Shown: positions 23,635 to 35,550, counted from the stretch's first letter. The stretch is 64,000 bases of DNA from Thuidium tamariscinum (GCA_947034885.2 OX344750.2:12208053-12272052); one strand, 5' to 3'. Made by a program: numbers and translations. The notes: generated by a model not told the origin, from the letters alone.

Positions 23635-23812
23635 TTGACTCACTGTCAAAAGAATTAAGAGTAGCCCCACAGGCACACAGCCAAACAACATTGTAAGTGT
23701 TGTGGGCCACTGATCCTCTTTGTGAGAAGAAGATCAACGGCCCACAGCACTTACAATGTTGTTTGGCAGTGTGCTTGTGGGGCTGCTCTTAATTCTTTTG
23801 ACAGTGAGTCAA
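23635..23812. repeat. Near-perfect long hairpin (178 bp)
   Basis: The left arm starts TTGACTCACTGTCAAAAGAA and the right arm ends TTCTTTTGACAGTGAGTCAA. The pairing continues through the GTGGGGCTGCTC-type block, AACAACATTGTAAGTG facing CACTTACAATGTTGTT, and GGGCC facing GGCCC, with a loop near TTTGTGAGAAG. Few mismatches are visible, so the foldback is young or kept intact. Confidence 0.9.
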
Positions 23813-23900
23813 AACACCATGAAACAAAACCCATCAGCACCCCTGGTTCTTGAGAACATTCCAATGGTGCCAAGAATGCAACCGGGAATGCCCAATCCAC

Positions 23901-24305
23901 AACTCCGTCCAGTCTTGACGGAATTCTGTTGCCCAAGTCGGTATTTGATGGACGAGAACTGCAATGTCGCCGCCGGCAGTCGGTCCGACCATCATTCAGT
24001 CAATTGAGGCTGTCCGTTCCATCAACTGAAAAAAACAACCCAGAATTAATCAGCCTCTCCTCCTGACGGACCCCTCCCCTCGCAGTGTGTTTCCTCAACA
24101 CGCTTGTGTAAAAATAAAAAATAAAAAAACAGAATTGTCGGCCATGTGAAAACTCAGTTTCCAGTCGGTTCTGCCGAGGGACGGACGGAGTCTATTTGAG
24201 GGAACTTCTGGTTGACGGAACTTGAAGAATTTTCCCGAATTCAGGTGCAAAATTGGGATTGTGGCTAGAATGAGTCCACGGAGGCACTCGTTAGCTTACT
24301 GAGGA
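23901..24305 (+). repeat. GC-rich dispersed segment, copy 2
   Basis: Direct-orientation copy of 22457-22768, with an extra stretch of about 95 bases near 24045-24135 that includes CCTCTCCTCCTGACGG and an A-rich tail-like run. It lies inside the family H element 23589-24347. Confidence 0.75.
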
Positions 24306-24589
24306 CTGAGCACTCGTTTGCTTGGCGGTGTGACTGTGGAGATGCTCACTGCTATGAAATTGCTTAATTTTGGAGTGGGTTTTGGTCTACAATTAAGTTA
24401 AGGGAGAAACACCCATTTCCGTCCCTGTACCTAGAGTATCACTAAATCTGTCCATAAGCATTCATTAAAGCGTCCGACACATGTTTAATTCTAATTTGCT
24501 GATGCAGTTGTAAGACACATGTACAGTTTTCATTCACTGACAGTTGATTTCAGCAGGTGTTCAGTTAAAGGTACACCTATAGGACGGTT

Positions 24590-24778
24590 CCAGTGGTCTA
24601 GGGAGCCAACACTTTGGAAATTTTTGAAAATTACTTACTGATTCTGAAAATTTTAATTTTATTTTTTGAATATTCATGATTTTCACTTGCTAATACTGGA
24701 AAAATATCAGTTTTAGAAAAACTCTACCTCCAACTATGCTGAATTCGTTATTTGGACGGTTATGGGTGTTTTGCCTTT
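24590..24778. repeat. Dispersed repeat, inverted relative of 7660-8130
   Basis: This is the compact copy of the repeat described at 7660-8130. It immediately precedes the family H element at 24780, as the other copy follows the H element at 7264-7654. This suggests that the repeat is either a preferred target or part of a larger composite unit. Confidence 0.55.
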
Positions 24779-24982
24779 AGAGCATCCCCACCGCATGGGT
24801 CAGAATTTGAATCAAAATCAAGCACTTTGCAGGGTAGAACCTTCTAAAAGATATTTTAATTTTTTTTAATCAATTTTTTCAATTTTTTTTGCCTTGAATT
24901 AAAATACAAAAGCATTGGCTTTATTTTTCCTTTGAGGCCTAAGTCTCCTTGCTTGAGGAGATCTCAAAATATTTTGAGTTTG

Positions 24983-25129
24983 CAATGGAGCAAGGCTCCT
25001 TATATCCCCATGGGGTGGAGGGTGGTGCTCCAATCCATGTAGGATATAGAAATTTCAACTACTTGGAATTTATATATCCTACATGGATTGGAGCACCACC
25101 CTCGAATATGAGAAGCCTTACTCCATTGT
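24983..25129. repeat. Long hairpin 1 of a tandem pair
   Basis: CAATGGAGCAAGGCTCC at the left faces GAAGCCTTACTCCATTG at the right. The core GGAGGGTGGTGCTCCAATCC and ATGTAGGATATA face their complements (GGATTGGAGCACCACCCTC, TATATCCTACAT), with a loop around 25055. Its left arm is paralogous to that of hairpin 2. Confidence 0.88.
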
Positions 25130-25186
25130 GAACTCACTTCTTCCTACATTTACATGAAATTGGTGTAGGGAGGCAAGGGTTTCCAT

Positions 25187-25370
25187 GAGAAGTGGAGCTC
25201 ACTACATCCTCTTGGGGTGGAGGGAGGAGTCCCAATCCATGTAGGACAAAAGAGAGTATGAACTTGAAGGAGCTCCTTCAAGTTCATACTCTCTTTTGTC
25301 CCACATGGATTGGGACTCCTCCCTCTACCTCAAGAAGATACTAGAGAAGATATAATGAGCTCCACTTGTC
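25187..25370. repeat. Long hairpin 2 of a tandem pair
   Basis: The centre GGAGCTCC (25269-25276) has no loop, and about 29 bases on each side pair without mismatch (GGACAAAAGAGAGTATGAAC). Pairing continues with few changes through TCCCAATCCATGTAGG against its complement, out to AGTGGAGCTCA facing TGAGCTCCACT. It shares the GGGGTGGAGG...CCAATCCATGTAGGA layout with hairpin 1. Confidence 0.9.
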
Positions 25371-25714
25371 ATAAAATATTCAAGCTAAGATGGATTTCAT
25401 TTTCCTCTTCTTTGGAACAAAAAAATATTTCATTTTCCTTACATGAAACTGCTTGTAAGCATTTCATTTTAAAAAGAATGTAATTGAATGGTTAGTAGGG
25501 GTTTGTACCTTAATATTAAGGGCAAAAGTACAATCAAACTCCCTTCTGAGCCTTGGCTTAAACTCAGCATTTTCTTGTTTGCCTAGTAAATTTGGCCACG
25601 CCTAGCCATATTTTGAGTCTTATTTTGCATGCCATGGGGTACAAACAATTGGCTGATTTGGCCAAGTACCTAGTCTAGGTCATATTTTGAGTTGTAGTGG
25701 GGATGCTTTTACAC

Positions 25715-26240
25715 TAAATAGTGAAATTAGGTTGCTAGGTTGTTCCTCTCTAATTTCTTGACATTCCACACTAAAGTGGGTACACCCAAAAATGCCACTT
25801 ATTCATCCTATGCCTAGTTACTATTATTGGTTTGTTCAAATTTTCATGCTGTCTTGTTAGCAAGTGAAAGCATCTTCCAACGCACCAAAGAACACAAGAT
25901 TTGGATATCATATACAAAAGTTATTAATGGTCAAAATTTGTTTCTAAAAGTGCCATCTACAATTTGTGAACATGACTAGTTTTGAAAATGTATGCACACT
26001 ATAGATGGCACTTTTAAGAACATGGTGCTTTTGGATGTACCTACCTTATATAAATGTGTATTGTTACTATCCATTAATGTACTACTTCTAGATTAGTTAT
26101 TGGTGTAGTTGGAATTCATGAACCTCCATGTGGTCAAATGGACGTATTTGTAGAAATATTTCTTGACATTGATGGTTTGTAGGGTAACTTTTTAGGGGGT
26201 AAGGCAAACCTAATTGTAAAAGAAACCTAATTTCACTATT
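25715..26240. mobile_element. Family D MITE, copy 2, interrupted by another MITE
   Basis: TAAATAGTGAAATTAGGTTG at the left is opposed by AACCTAATTTCACTATT at the right. The outer parts, TCTAATTTCTTGACATTCCA and TTCATGAACCTCCATGTGG, align with copy 1 in inverse orientation. The 269 bases at 25776-26044 are foreign; without them the length would be about 257 bp. Confidence 0.75.
25776..26044. mobile_element. MITE with GTGGGTACACCCAAAA termini nested in family D
   Basis: GTGGGTACACCCAAAAATGCCA at the left is opposed by TGGTGCTTTTGGATGTACCTAC at the right, and a further pair ATGCCACTT/AAAGTGCCATC-type blocks lies inside. It interrupts an otherwise continuous family D copy, so it is younger than that copy. 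Confidence 0.7.
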
Positions 26241-27517
26241 CAGTATACGTTGTGATCAAACTGATTATATAGTTTTGACTAATTACTTTAGGATAGTATT
26301 ATTCATTTTATATTCATTCACAATAATTACTATAGAACGTCCCCACTTCAATAAAATTGGGACTAATCTAATACATTAGACAAGTGAGGTTATTGCATTA
26401 GGAAGGGGCATGATTTTCATATGTCGTTTATTTTGTTAAGCCACAACCTACAACTAATGTTCTCTAACATTACTTTATCGCATTAGAAAAGATTGAGTTA
26501 GGGAGGTTTTGCTATAGTGTGCCTTCTATTGTTGCCACGGTTAAAAGTGCCTTATGCTTTAATTGTTGAAAATGTAAAAAATGATTCACAAGGATGAGGT
26601 CTTAAAGGCTATGTATTTTTTTTTCCTTTCAATGGAATTTGTGCATATGATGTGAAAGGCAAAAAGGTGCCTTGTATCATTGCCACGACTAAAATATAAG
26701 TTTTTTTTAATTAATAAAAACTTCAAAATTTAATAATTTTTTTACCATCGGTCACATTACCACAAAGGAAAATCTGTGCACCCTTCATTGCTAAGAGCTT
26801 TCTAGTAAAACTAAGAACACAACTAGGAGGTCTTAGTGTAACAAATTAAAAAATAAAACAATCAATTTTATCACCTAAGTGCTCAATCCATGTTCACCAG
26901 AATTGAGACCCTCTTGCACTCATTCAAATCAAACTATCATTAAAAACAAGATTCACAAAAACTAACTGTACTAATTGGTAGTGGAGACATGTCTAAAGGA
27001 ATATGGAAAGTATTATGTCCTTTGACCGTACTATTGAAATGATTATAACAATTAAGCAAAGACATCTTTCAAAATTTAAAGACCATATTTGAGGCTCTAG
27101 AGAGCTCAAGGGTTAAAGGTATGGATGCTTGGATTTTAAAAACTCATCCTAAAATCAAGATAAATAAAAAAATTTGCACAAAAATATAAGTAAAAAATAT
27201 GAGCAAAATTTCTTATTATCCAAAGGTTGAATCTTATTTTGAAAGTACTCACAACTAATACTATTTCTGGAAATATTAAGGCCTAGAAATCCATTTTTCA
27301 AATTTCTTTTAGGTTCCAAACTAAAAAATCTAGACAAATAATACACATCTAATCAAGAATAGTGTGAAAAGTGTAAGAGATTTTTCAAAATGTCACTTCA
27401 AAGAAAGTTGTTGTAAAGAGGTCTAGGGGAGTAGGGGTAGAATAATGACATCAACAGTTTAAGATGCTTATCATTCTATAGTTTAACCTATAAAAGTAGT
27501 AAAAAAACATATTGAAT

Positions 27518-28260
27518 GGTGAATGCAAGAAAGACTTGTACTATTTGGCGTCACACTTTGAGTGATGGAGTTGTCATGAGCTATAACTTTTGAAGCATTA
27601 ATTCTTTGAACTTGAAATTTTTATTGGACATGGACTACTTAATAGTTATCAAAACCCTTATTTTTTAGAAATTTTCAAAAATCATTTTATATTTAAATTC
27701 TAATTTCTCTAATTTGTCACACTTTGCGATTTAGGGTTTTTTTAGTACTGGGGAATACTTTAAATTAATGATTTAGATCTGAGATTTCTAGGATATATTT
27801 CTACACTAGGTAGGCATGTTTCTACCAAAGGAAATTTAAGAAATCATTATTTTCTTTCCTCTACATGTGTTCTAACAAGCCTCCCTTGCGCGCACATTTC
27901 TGAACAATCAAGATAGTTTTCAGATCATTAATTTGAAGAAATATCTTTACCATAAAGTCTTCCCAAATTTAAAATTTTTAGTTTTAATAAAAATTACTTT
28001 CCCTATTTTTTACAAATTAAAATGTGAAACTATAGTTATAGTTACAATATTCACGATATTCGGCACTTTTCTAGTTCTCCTACTTAGAGAATTTTTCTAT
28101 GATTTTCCTTCCTAGAGTATCTTCTTCTTAAAGGTATATACATCAAACATATTTTTTACTTTTAAAAAAAATTGATTTACTATTTATACAATACTCCCAA
28201 AAAAAGTGAGTACTATACAAAATGCTACGCTTTTCAATAGGTCTTTCTTGCAATGATCCT
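27518..28260. mobile_element. Family G element with GAAT target duplication
   Basis: GGTGAATGCAAGAAAGACTT at the left is matched by GGTCTTTCTTGCAATGATCC at the right. Both flanks are GAAT (27514-27517 and 28261-28264), giving a 4-bp duplication. It is 743 bp, non-coding, and shares the ATAACTTTTG, TTTTTTAGTACTGGGGAATAC and GTAGGCATGTTTCTACC blocks with related copies. A fragment of the same subfamily lies in inverse orientation at about 47690-48010. Confidence 0.75.
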
Positions 28261-29211
28261 GAATTTGTAATTTTTGAAATTTTATTATTGATTTTTAGAT
28301 TATGATTGAGTTTGGGTATGTTGATTGATAAGATTTATTTATTTATATATGTGATACTTAAGTGCTATGTTAAATTGTTAATACATTTGAAACAATTCAT
28401 CTCATAAATATTTTATACATCAGATTTTTTTAATAAATAATAGCATTCTGATAAACTAAGTCATAAGGTTATTGGTTCAATTGGTATCAAAATACAATCA
28501 AAGCCCAAAAGAAAAATTTGTGTCTTCTTTTAGAAGACAGGTAAAAATGCTTCCCTACACAAATTTTAGTTTAATATTTTGCTCAATATTTTGTCTAAAC
28601 TGGCAATATAATTGTTTCTATTTCTTTCTTCTCATAGAATACATTTATGTCTATGAGGAAAGCTTTTATTCATTGCACTTCAACAAGTGATGTTAGAACT
28701 ATTAAAAATCTTCTTTTGCAGCAAATCTAATTGGAATTATATCATCTTTCTCGGAAACTAACTTATAATCCTCTGTTGGGCTCACTTTTTATAATTTTTT
28801 TATAAATAATTGAGTTATTTGTAAAGTCCCCCCACTTTGGGCATGACTTTTTTTGAAGTTGAGAAGGCAACTATAGTTGACGCGTTAAACTTTTTTTGCA
28901 AGATACTTATGTCATATGACTTCAATTCTTCAAAAGTGGACACCAAACTTTTTTAGGCACCATTTTGATGGAAAAATAAGTTTCATACCTACTTTTATTT
29001 TGACTTTTTAAACTCAACCGGCTTTTTCACAAAACTCATGGGTTTAAACCCCGGTTTAGGGTACTTTACGAATAACTCAAATATCAATACAATTTATTCT
29101 TCCAAAGTGAATCTAATTCTACGTAAGAAATTTTCAAAGAATGAAGTCACATTTAAAAAAAAAAAGGAATCCAATAGAAGGCCCCTTTAGAAGTCACTAA
29201 AGGAACTCTTG

Positions 29212-29496
29212 CATTAGAGGATTTTTGAGGCCATTGGAAGACTGCGGGTTCCCAGACTACGGGTTCCCAGACTGCGGGAACATAGTTTCTGTTGCGTGAA
29301 TAGAAATCCTACGTGGTTGAGAGAGTGCCACGTCATAAATTTTTTGAAAAAAAATTGGGCTTTTTTTCATATTTCAGGACCTCAATTTTTATTTTTTTTG
29401 GATAAGTGTTGGCTTGACAATAGCCAACAATTACGGGAACAATTTTGGAGAACATCCCCGAAACGGCCCTTTGGAGGCCTCAAATCCCCTCTAATG
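29212..29496. mobile_element. Family B element
   Basis: CATTAGAGGATTTTTGAGGCC at the left is opposed by GGCCTCAAATCCCCTCTAATG less a few bases at the right. The core repeats GACTGCGGGTTCCCAGACTG (with a local duplication of the GGGTTCCCAGACT unit), CCTACGTGGTTGAG, GTGCCACGTCATAA and CCCCGAAACGGCCCT, aligning with 19943-20227. A 107-codon frame overlaps but ignores the element boundaries. Confidence 0.78.
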
Positions 29497-30298
29497 GATT
29501 ACATTAAAATTAGTATTTACATGTTAAGACAATGCTCTTTTCTCCTATCTCCGGCCAAGTTGATGAGCATAGGCAATCATAATGATAGGACAAGGAAGGT
29601 AGATCCCATTGGCGGGTAGATGTAGCATACTTGATATGTGTGCTTTTTTTAATTCCCCAAAGCGGCAACTCTTGGTACACTTGAACTTTTTCTACTAAGC
29701 AAAATATTATTCTTATAGTATGTACAATAATATTTTTACATAATTGTCAGGTCAACTAGGAATGTCCACAATCAATTTCCATTAACTTGAAGTCAGTTGG
29801 GCATAAAGTAAGCTTATTTCTTAATGAAACACAAATTGTGTCAAAAAATGCAAACATCCAATGGCTGAGTGGCCTCCCCAAGTTGACCTCACAATAAAAT
29901 AAGGCCATCAGTGGTTCACATGAGATTTGCATCTGGTATTTGAGCAGTCAATTTTCATCATGCTAATATTGTACAGGCCGTTAAAATAAACATCTTTACC
30001 ACAAGCTAAAAGCTTATTACTATAAGAAATTCACATTAGATGGCGACCTAGATTTGTCAAAAAATATGTACGATACTAGCACCCTACAACTTAGTTAAAT
30101 AACTTGCATTTGTCAAATTAGAGAGGCCCACAATAGTTTTTGTTTTTTTTTCTCTAATGCATTTTTTTTATAAAAGATTCTTAGATTTTCAACTCAATTT
30201 TCTATTGTGAATATATTAACCTTAAAACTTTGTAGTATTAAAATTTCAAGTTAAAAAAAGTTGAAGTCTGAAAGACTAAAAGCCTAGTATGAAAAGGT

Positions 30299-30527
30299 TT
30301 AACCCTGAAGCGCGCCAACGTCCATATTTTGGACGATGAACATAGGGCTTCAAGGCCCGGTTTCATCCAATTAACTTCTCATTTATCAAATGTAATGCTT
30401 GAATCTAGAAAAGACAACCTTCTTTAATGACCAAATTCATTAAATTCTGGTAAATCACATATCTGTACAAAGCTATAAGCGAAAATGTGCAAAAATTCAA
30501 AAAAGAATTGAGACCCTTAAGGGTTAA
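30299..30527. mobile_element. Candidate family P short MITE
   Basis: It starts TTAACCCTGAAGCGCGCC and ends CCCTTAAGGGTTAA. Only the outer 8 bp of the ends pair well. The first 45 bases resemble the left end of the 59656-59884 element, including a TTTTGGACGATGAAC block against TTTCTGGTCGATGAAC, and the length is also 229 bp. The remaining interior does not match. Confidence 0.5.
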
Positions 30528-33340
30528 GAAACCCATATTTTTTCACTTTGAATATCTTACAATCTACTTGGATAGAATATCTAAATTTCTTTTCAAGGAT
30601 TAAAATAGAAATTGACCCCAAGATTTAAAGTTTGGATATGAAAAAATGAAAAAATAACTCCCATCACACTTTTTTGCATTAGAAAAAGAAATCTAGAAAT
30701 TTGTTTTGGAGAAACATAGCCATGATGAGAATAAGGGATTAACTGTCAAATTATCTGAACCAAATTTTGTAAAAAAACACTCCAAAATTATCCTTTTTGA
30801 TATAAAGAACAATTTCTTGCCTATCCAACCATATAGTTTAAAACTAAACTACTATAATAATGAGTGGAAGGAATTAAGAAAAACATAGCTCTTGAAATTG
30901 CAAAATATGAAAGTTTAATACTTAAAAGACCAAATCTATTGTAAAATAGTCAAACATCATGTCTAAACTAAAATCAATCTCTTATTTTATATTCAAAAAT
31001 CAATCACATTTTTTTAATATGTGATATTATTGATTGTCTATTGTTGTAAGAAAATTTGGTTTATTTTATGAAAAATTGTCATTATCATTTGTAGTAAAAA
31101 ATAGGAATAATTTAGTAAATATTGCAAAGACAATCCAATTAAATTTGATTTATTCAAGAGACACAAAAAACAATAGATATTTGTGTAAAGATTTTTCTAA
31201 ATATATTTACATTGTTAGTAACTTTGACAACACTAATTTGAGACTCAATCAAAATGAAATAAATCAAAATCTTCTACATATATGACAATTTAAATGGCAA
31301 ACAAATCCAATTTCCATATTGAGTTTTTATTTTGTGTTTCTTCTTGGTTTCAAGTGTTTAATTACTAGTAGATATTAAATTGAGGGCTATGCTTAGGATA
31401 GCATAATTATTTTTTTTGGGCACCAATTGAATTTTAAAGAAATGTTATATTTTCCTTAAGAGAAAAAAATTCTTGAAAAAATATGCCAAAAATTGACATA
31501 ATAACAATTTGTTCAAATTTAACTAGTTCCCTAATGGGATCTTAGTCCTTAGAGGGCTAATTAACAAGTAATTGCAAAAATGAATTATATTATTTCTATT
31601 GTATAATGTGCATACTTAGATTGAAAATTAACTAACCAAAAATTAGTACTTAAATTTACTTTATACAAGGCTTCTACATCACCTAGTCACCTACATCTTG
31701 TACTATGATCTTTTATGAGAGAATATGGAACCTTAGAGCATCAATAAATTTGAACAATAAAAATTTAAAATGACTTCTTCTATAGATAAAGTGGTAGATT
31801 GTTATATTTGAACAATATGAAATAGGAGGGAAAACATTGAAAGAAAGTCCTAACACACAATTTTCAAAGGCTAAAAAAATGAATTTATTTGTCATCACTC
31901 TCAATATTCAATTGAAAAAGATTTGATACCTCTATGAATTAAGTTCATTTATCTTTTGTCTCTTGGTTTTATAATGGGTTAAAATTTTATGTGTCAATCA
32001 TCTTGCAATGCATGGTTTTATAAATGTTAAGAGTTGTTAAGAGGTTCTAATAGCTTTTATTTTCTTTTTCTTATTCATCATCTTTTGATCTTCTCTTTAG
32101 TTACTCAAATTTAACAATCCTTTGATTATATTGTACCCCTATTGGAAACATTTGCACCTCTATCTATATAGTGTTCATGTATCTTCAAAGTTGTTTTTGA
32201 TTTCCAAGAAATCTTTCGTTGTATTTGGTTCTTCCATGGGTTCATCCCTCTCTTCTAAATCACTATAGCTACTAAATATTTGTAACTAGGAACTCTTCAT
32301 GAGGTGTTTTTTATCGATGCCTGAGATATTTTACTCATTTCCATATTTATCTCTTTTGACTATTAGATTGAGCTACTATATTGTTTTCATTATCCATTTG
32401 TCAATCATACAAATGTGTATCTATATGCTTGTCATCACTTAATATCATATTACATTTCTTTTTTCCTTCATCTTGAAGAAATTTAAAACTAGATACCTTC
32501 TTACATTAGCATCAATTGCAGAACATTGAAAACTAAATTGCCAATTTTTTTATTTGGATGCAATTTGTCACCAAAAGTTATCTTTGCATTTCTTTATTTC
32601 AATGAAAGATAATTTATTGCATAAAACTTAAATACTTTTGTAGCTTACTAGAATACTAGAAGACTATCAACCCTTCATGTGGTTCCAATTTAATTTTGCT
32701 CTTACCTTTTTAAAGACTCAAAATGTAGAAGTAGATAAGGTTATATATTCACAGGTAATGAAGGAATCCCATGAATAGAGGAACTAAGCTTTAATTCTTA
32801 GTTGCAAATACACCAACAAGTCACATAAAAAATGACACAACCAAAGATGTCATGATACACAAAAACCAGCGCTTATTTAAAAAGAAATATAATCAATTAC
32901 CCAAAGTACTAGTTTTCAAAGCAAATATGAATGGATTTTCTACAAAATTTATATTATATGCCATAAAAGCACCCAACTTTTTGCTTGAGCCCAACTTTAT
33001 TATCATCTTCACCAAAGCGCCATGTGCTGGATCTACCAAGATGTAGTTTAAAAAAACTTAAAATTTTTTTTGCTCCACATAATATATCTATACTCACAAA
33101 AAGTGTTGGTACATCATATAACATTAGATGGACAATATGACTCTAGAACCCCAAAATGCATTTGATAGAACAACCCTCATTCTACCTTAAGTTAATTCAT
33201 CAAAAAATAACTTATATAGAATTCAAGAGTTTTCTCTAACTACCAAGTTAGCCACTATGGTCAGTGTGGTGGAAATTAATCCATGTATAGCACTTGGATT
33301 TTTTGGAACAATAACTATCAAGTGGTGTCACTACTTTGGC
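30528..33340. other. AT-rich intergenic DNA
   Basis: No frame over 83 codons and no recognisable domain. No element ends could be paired. It is the longest stretch in the window in which I found neither gene nor defined repeat. Confidence 0.5.
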
Positions 33341-34304
33341 TTAACTCCTAAAGGTTTTTGACTATGTTTCCATGAAAATCACTCCAAAACTACAAATTCT
33401 AATACAAAATGCAATTTTTTTGAAAAAAAACATTTTTTTAATATTTAACTATAAGATCTTGTATTCAGGTGGTTTAAAAAGATGTGGAATTTTTTTTAGA
33501 AATTTCTACTATATAGATTGCAAGATATTAACATTTGAACTAGCAAAATCCTTTTCTTAGCCTTGCAAAAACTTGGGCAACCGCACTTCACAAGGTCACA
33601 TTTGTATGAAGAAATGTTGAAAATGGTGGTTACTCTTTAAATTCATCCTTCAATGCAAGTTGTATACATGCTAAATTTTTTTCAAATCATTTGGAATTGT
33701 ACAACATATAGGAAAAAATAGTAAATTGAGGGAAGTAGAAAATGCTTGAAAATGCTGATTTATGAATAATTTATTTATTAAAATGAAAAATGCCAATCCC
33801 AATGGTTTAAATATTGTAATAAAAATATTCACCTAATATTTTTTTTTCCAAAATATTAAAAATTAAATAAAATAAAGAATTCCAACTTTTTTTTGTAGAG
33901 TGGAGATTCTATAACTATCCGCAAACTACCCCAAACTAAAATTCCTCATAACTTTTGAGTTTTGACTCTTTTATTGAAATGGAATGGTTCAAATCTTTCC
34001 ACATAGATATGAATCTAATAAACTAATTTCAAATTTTTATTTCTTTAAAAAAAATAATTAATTAAATTTTTCTCGGGGTGCTTGCAATTCAGAAGAAACA
34101 ACATATCATGCCATAGCTTTTTAACCATGTAGTCAAAAGTTATGAAAATAATTGGGCCTTAATGAATTAATATTATTCCTTACGTAGACAGGCACATGTT
34201 GTGTGAAAATTTCAAATAAAAAAATAAAAATTTCATTTTTAATGAACTGTTTGAAATCGCTATGTGGCCCAAAAATGCAGTTCAAGGCTTTAACTAAGGG
34301 TTAA
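33341..34304. mobile_element. Family P (piggyBac-like) non-autonomous element, copy 2
   Basis: It begins TTAACTCCTAAAGGTTTTTG and ends GGCTTTAACTAAGGGTTAA. Its interior follows copy 1 (2411-3350) throughout: the block after the left end, a GCAAGATATTAACATTTGAAC block, a run with ACATATAGGAAAAAATAGTAA, and AAAATGCAGTTCAAGGCTTTA at the right. The copies differ at many positions, so the insertions are old. A few extra bases lie just inside the right end. Confidence 0.72.
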
Positions 34305-34373
34305 GGCCTACGCATCCTAGTCCAAACCTTTCAAATAGAGCGAGTACTTGTAAATTGGAAAACAACACTGTAG

Positions 34374-35550
34374 GGTCATTGCAAGATACACTTCACATTT
34401 TTGTCTCAAAAAGATAGTTTTTGGGTGTAGAACTGGCAGTCTTGTGCGATTTTGCTAATATTGCGCATTTGCACTACGCCTATCAATGTTAGCTGTTAAT
34501 TTCGGGCGCCTGTAAATCTCAACTGTTGATTTAGTACTATGTAGTATTATATAGTACTACAAAGTGCTATGAAGTACTACTCAAGCCACTAGGAGTAGAA
34601 AATAGCAGAAAGGGTCTATGGAGTGTGGACCTTTTTATTTTTAGTAATGGGTGATTGCAAGAAACACTTGTCCTATTTTTTGTCCCCTTGACCTCCAACA
34701 GGTAGTTTTTTGCTCATAACTTTTGCATCGTTTTCCCTATCAACTTGAAATTTCTAATGAAGGTGCACACAAAAGTTTTATATGTTGTGTAATTTTTTCA
34801 ATTTAAAAAAAATTAGTTTACTATTTTAAAACTGCCCCCGATTGGGTGTCTACCTTGGCCATTTTGGGGGGTTTTAGTCCTATTTTTGACCCAAAAATGC
34901 AAATTTTGAGCTGAAAATTGGCATTCAAGGACCTTACCTAAAGTTACTCAAGATCACAAAGAGATTTTTTGAGAATACTATACTGTTCAACCTCCACATG
35001 TCGTCAAAGTGGCTGACTTTGCGCAAGTGTAGAGAATAGAATTAATTTTTTCCAAAGATGAAATTTGTTGGAAAAAAAAGACCTTTACTTGAAGAAGAAA
35101 TTGATTTTTCATTTTCATTTTTTGAATTTTTTTACTATTTTTACCAAATTAGTGAAAAAAGAGCTATTTTCATTGTATTTTCCATTGTCTATAACATTTA
35201 GAGAAATTTTTTCTTAGGTCTGAATTTCAAGAGACATAATATTCTCATTGCTCTTCAAATTATCCATATTTTTTTCAATTTAAAAAAAATTTATTTCAAA
35301 GGGTCATAGGATTCATAGGACTCATTGATTTTGAGCCATTTTGAGCCAAAACCGGTAAGTGTTTCTTGCAACGACCCTAATTAAAAAAAAATTAAAAAAA
35401 TCATTTTTGAGAAATCCATTTTTCTAAACAAAATTGTGCCAAGGTTGTCACATTGGACAAATTACTATTCATTTTTTGTCCAATTGATGGTGTTCACATT
35501 GCAACAAAAAATTCCTGAAGAATTTTTTTTCCCTCTTCATAACCTTTGTA
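34374..35550. mobile_element. Older G-like element split by 34649-35377
   Basis: It begins GGGTCATTGCAAGATACAC. Once the nested copy is removed, its body matches 53530-53918 in inverse orientation, including TTTTGTCTCAAAAA, a GTAGTACT-rich stretch, GAAAATAGCAGAAAGGGTCTATGG and CCCTCTTCATAACCTTTG. The right boundary is unclear. The next segment, 35640-35925, is an inverted partial copy of the 730-bp G family ending GGACAAGTGTTTCTTGCAA. Confidence 0.6.
34649..35377. mobile_element. Family G element with TAAT target duplication, nested in an older relative
   Basis: GGGTGATTGCAAGAAACACTT at the left pairs with AAGTGTTTCTTGCAACGACCC at the right. TAAT flanks both sides (34645-34648 and 35378-35381). 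It is 729 bp without coding capacity. The flanking DNA (34374-34648 and 35378-35550) is continuous when the insert is removed and matches 53530-53918 in inverse orientation, so it landed in another G-like element. Confidence 0.82.

Larger units (their letters stand above)
23589..24347. mobile_element. Family H element carrying a long hairpin and a GC-rich duplicated segment
   Basis: The left end GAGCAGCCCCACACGAACAC is opposed by GTGTGACTGTGGAGATGCTC at the right. Inside lie the 178-bp hairpin (23635-23812) and a 405-bp GC-rich segment (23901-24305) that repeats 22457-22768. It looks like a transposon that has picked up host DNA, although the reverse order of events cannot be excluded. Confidence 0.55.
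24780..25708. mobile_element. Family H element carrying twin hairpins
   Basis: GAGCATCCCCACCGCATGGG at the left is opposed by GTAGTGGGGATGCTTTT at the right. The interior contains the two foldbacks at 24983-25129 and 25187-25370 and AT-rich filler. It is immediately followed by a family D element at 25715. Confidence 0.55.
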
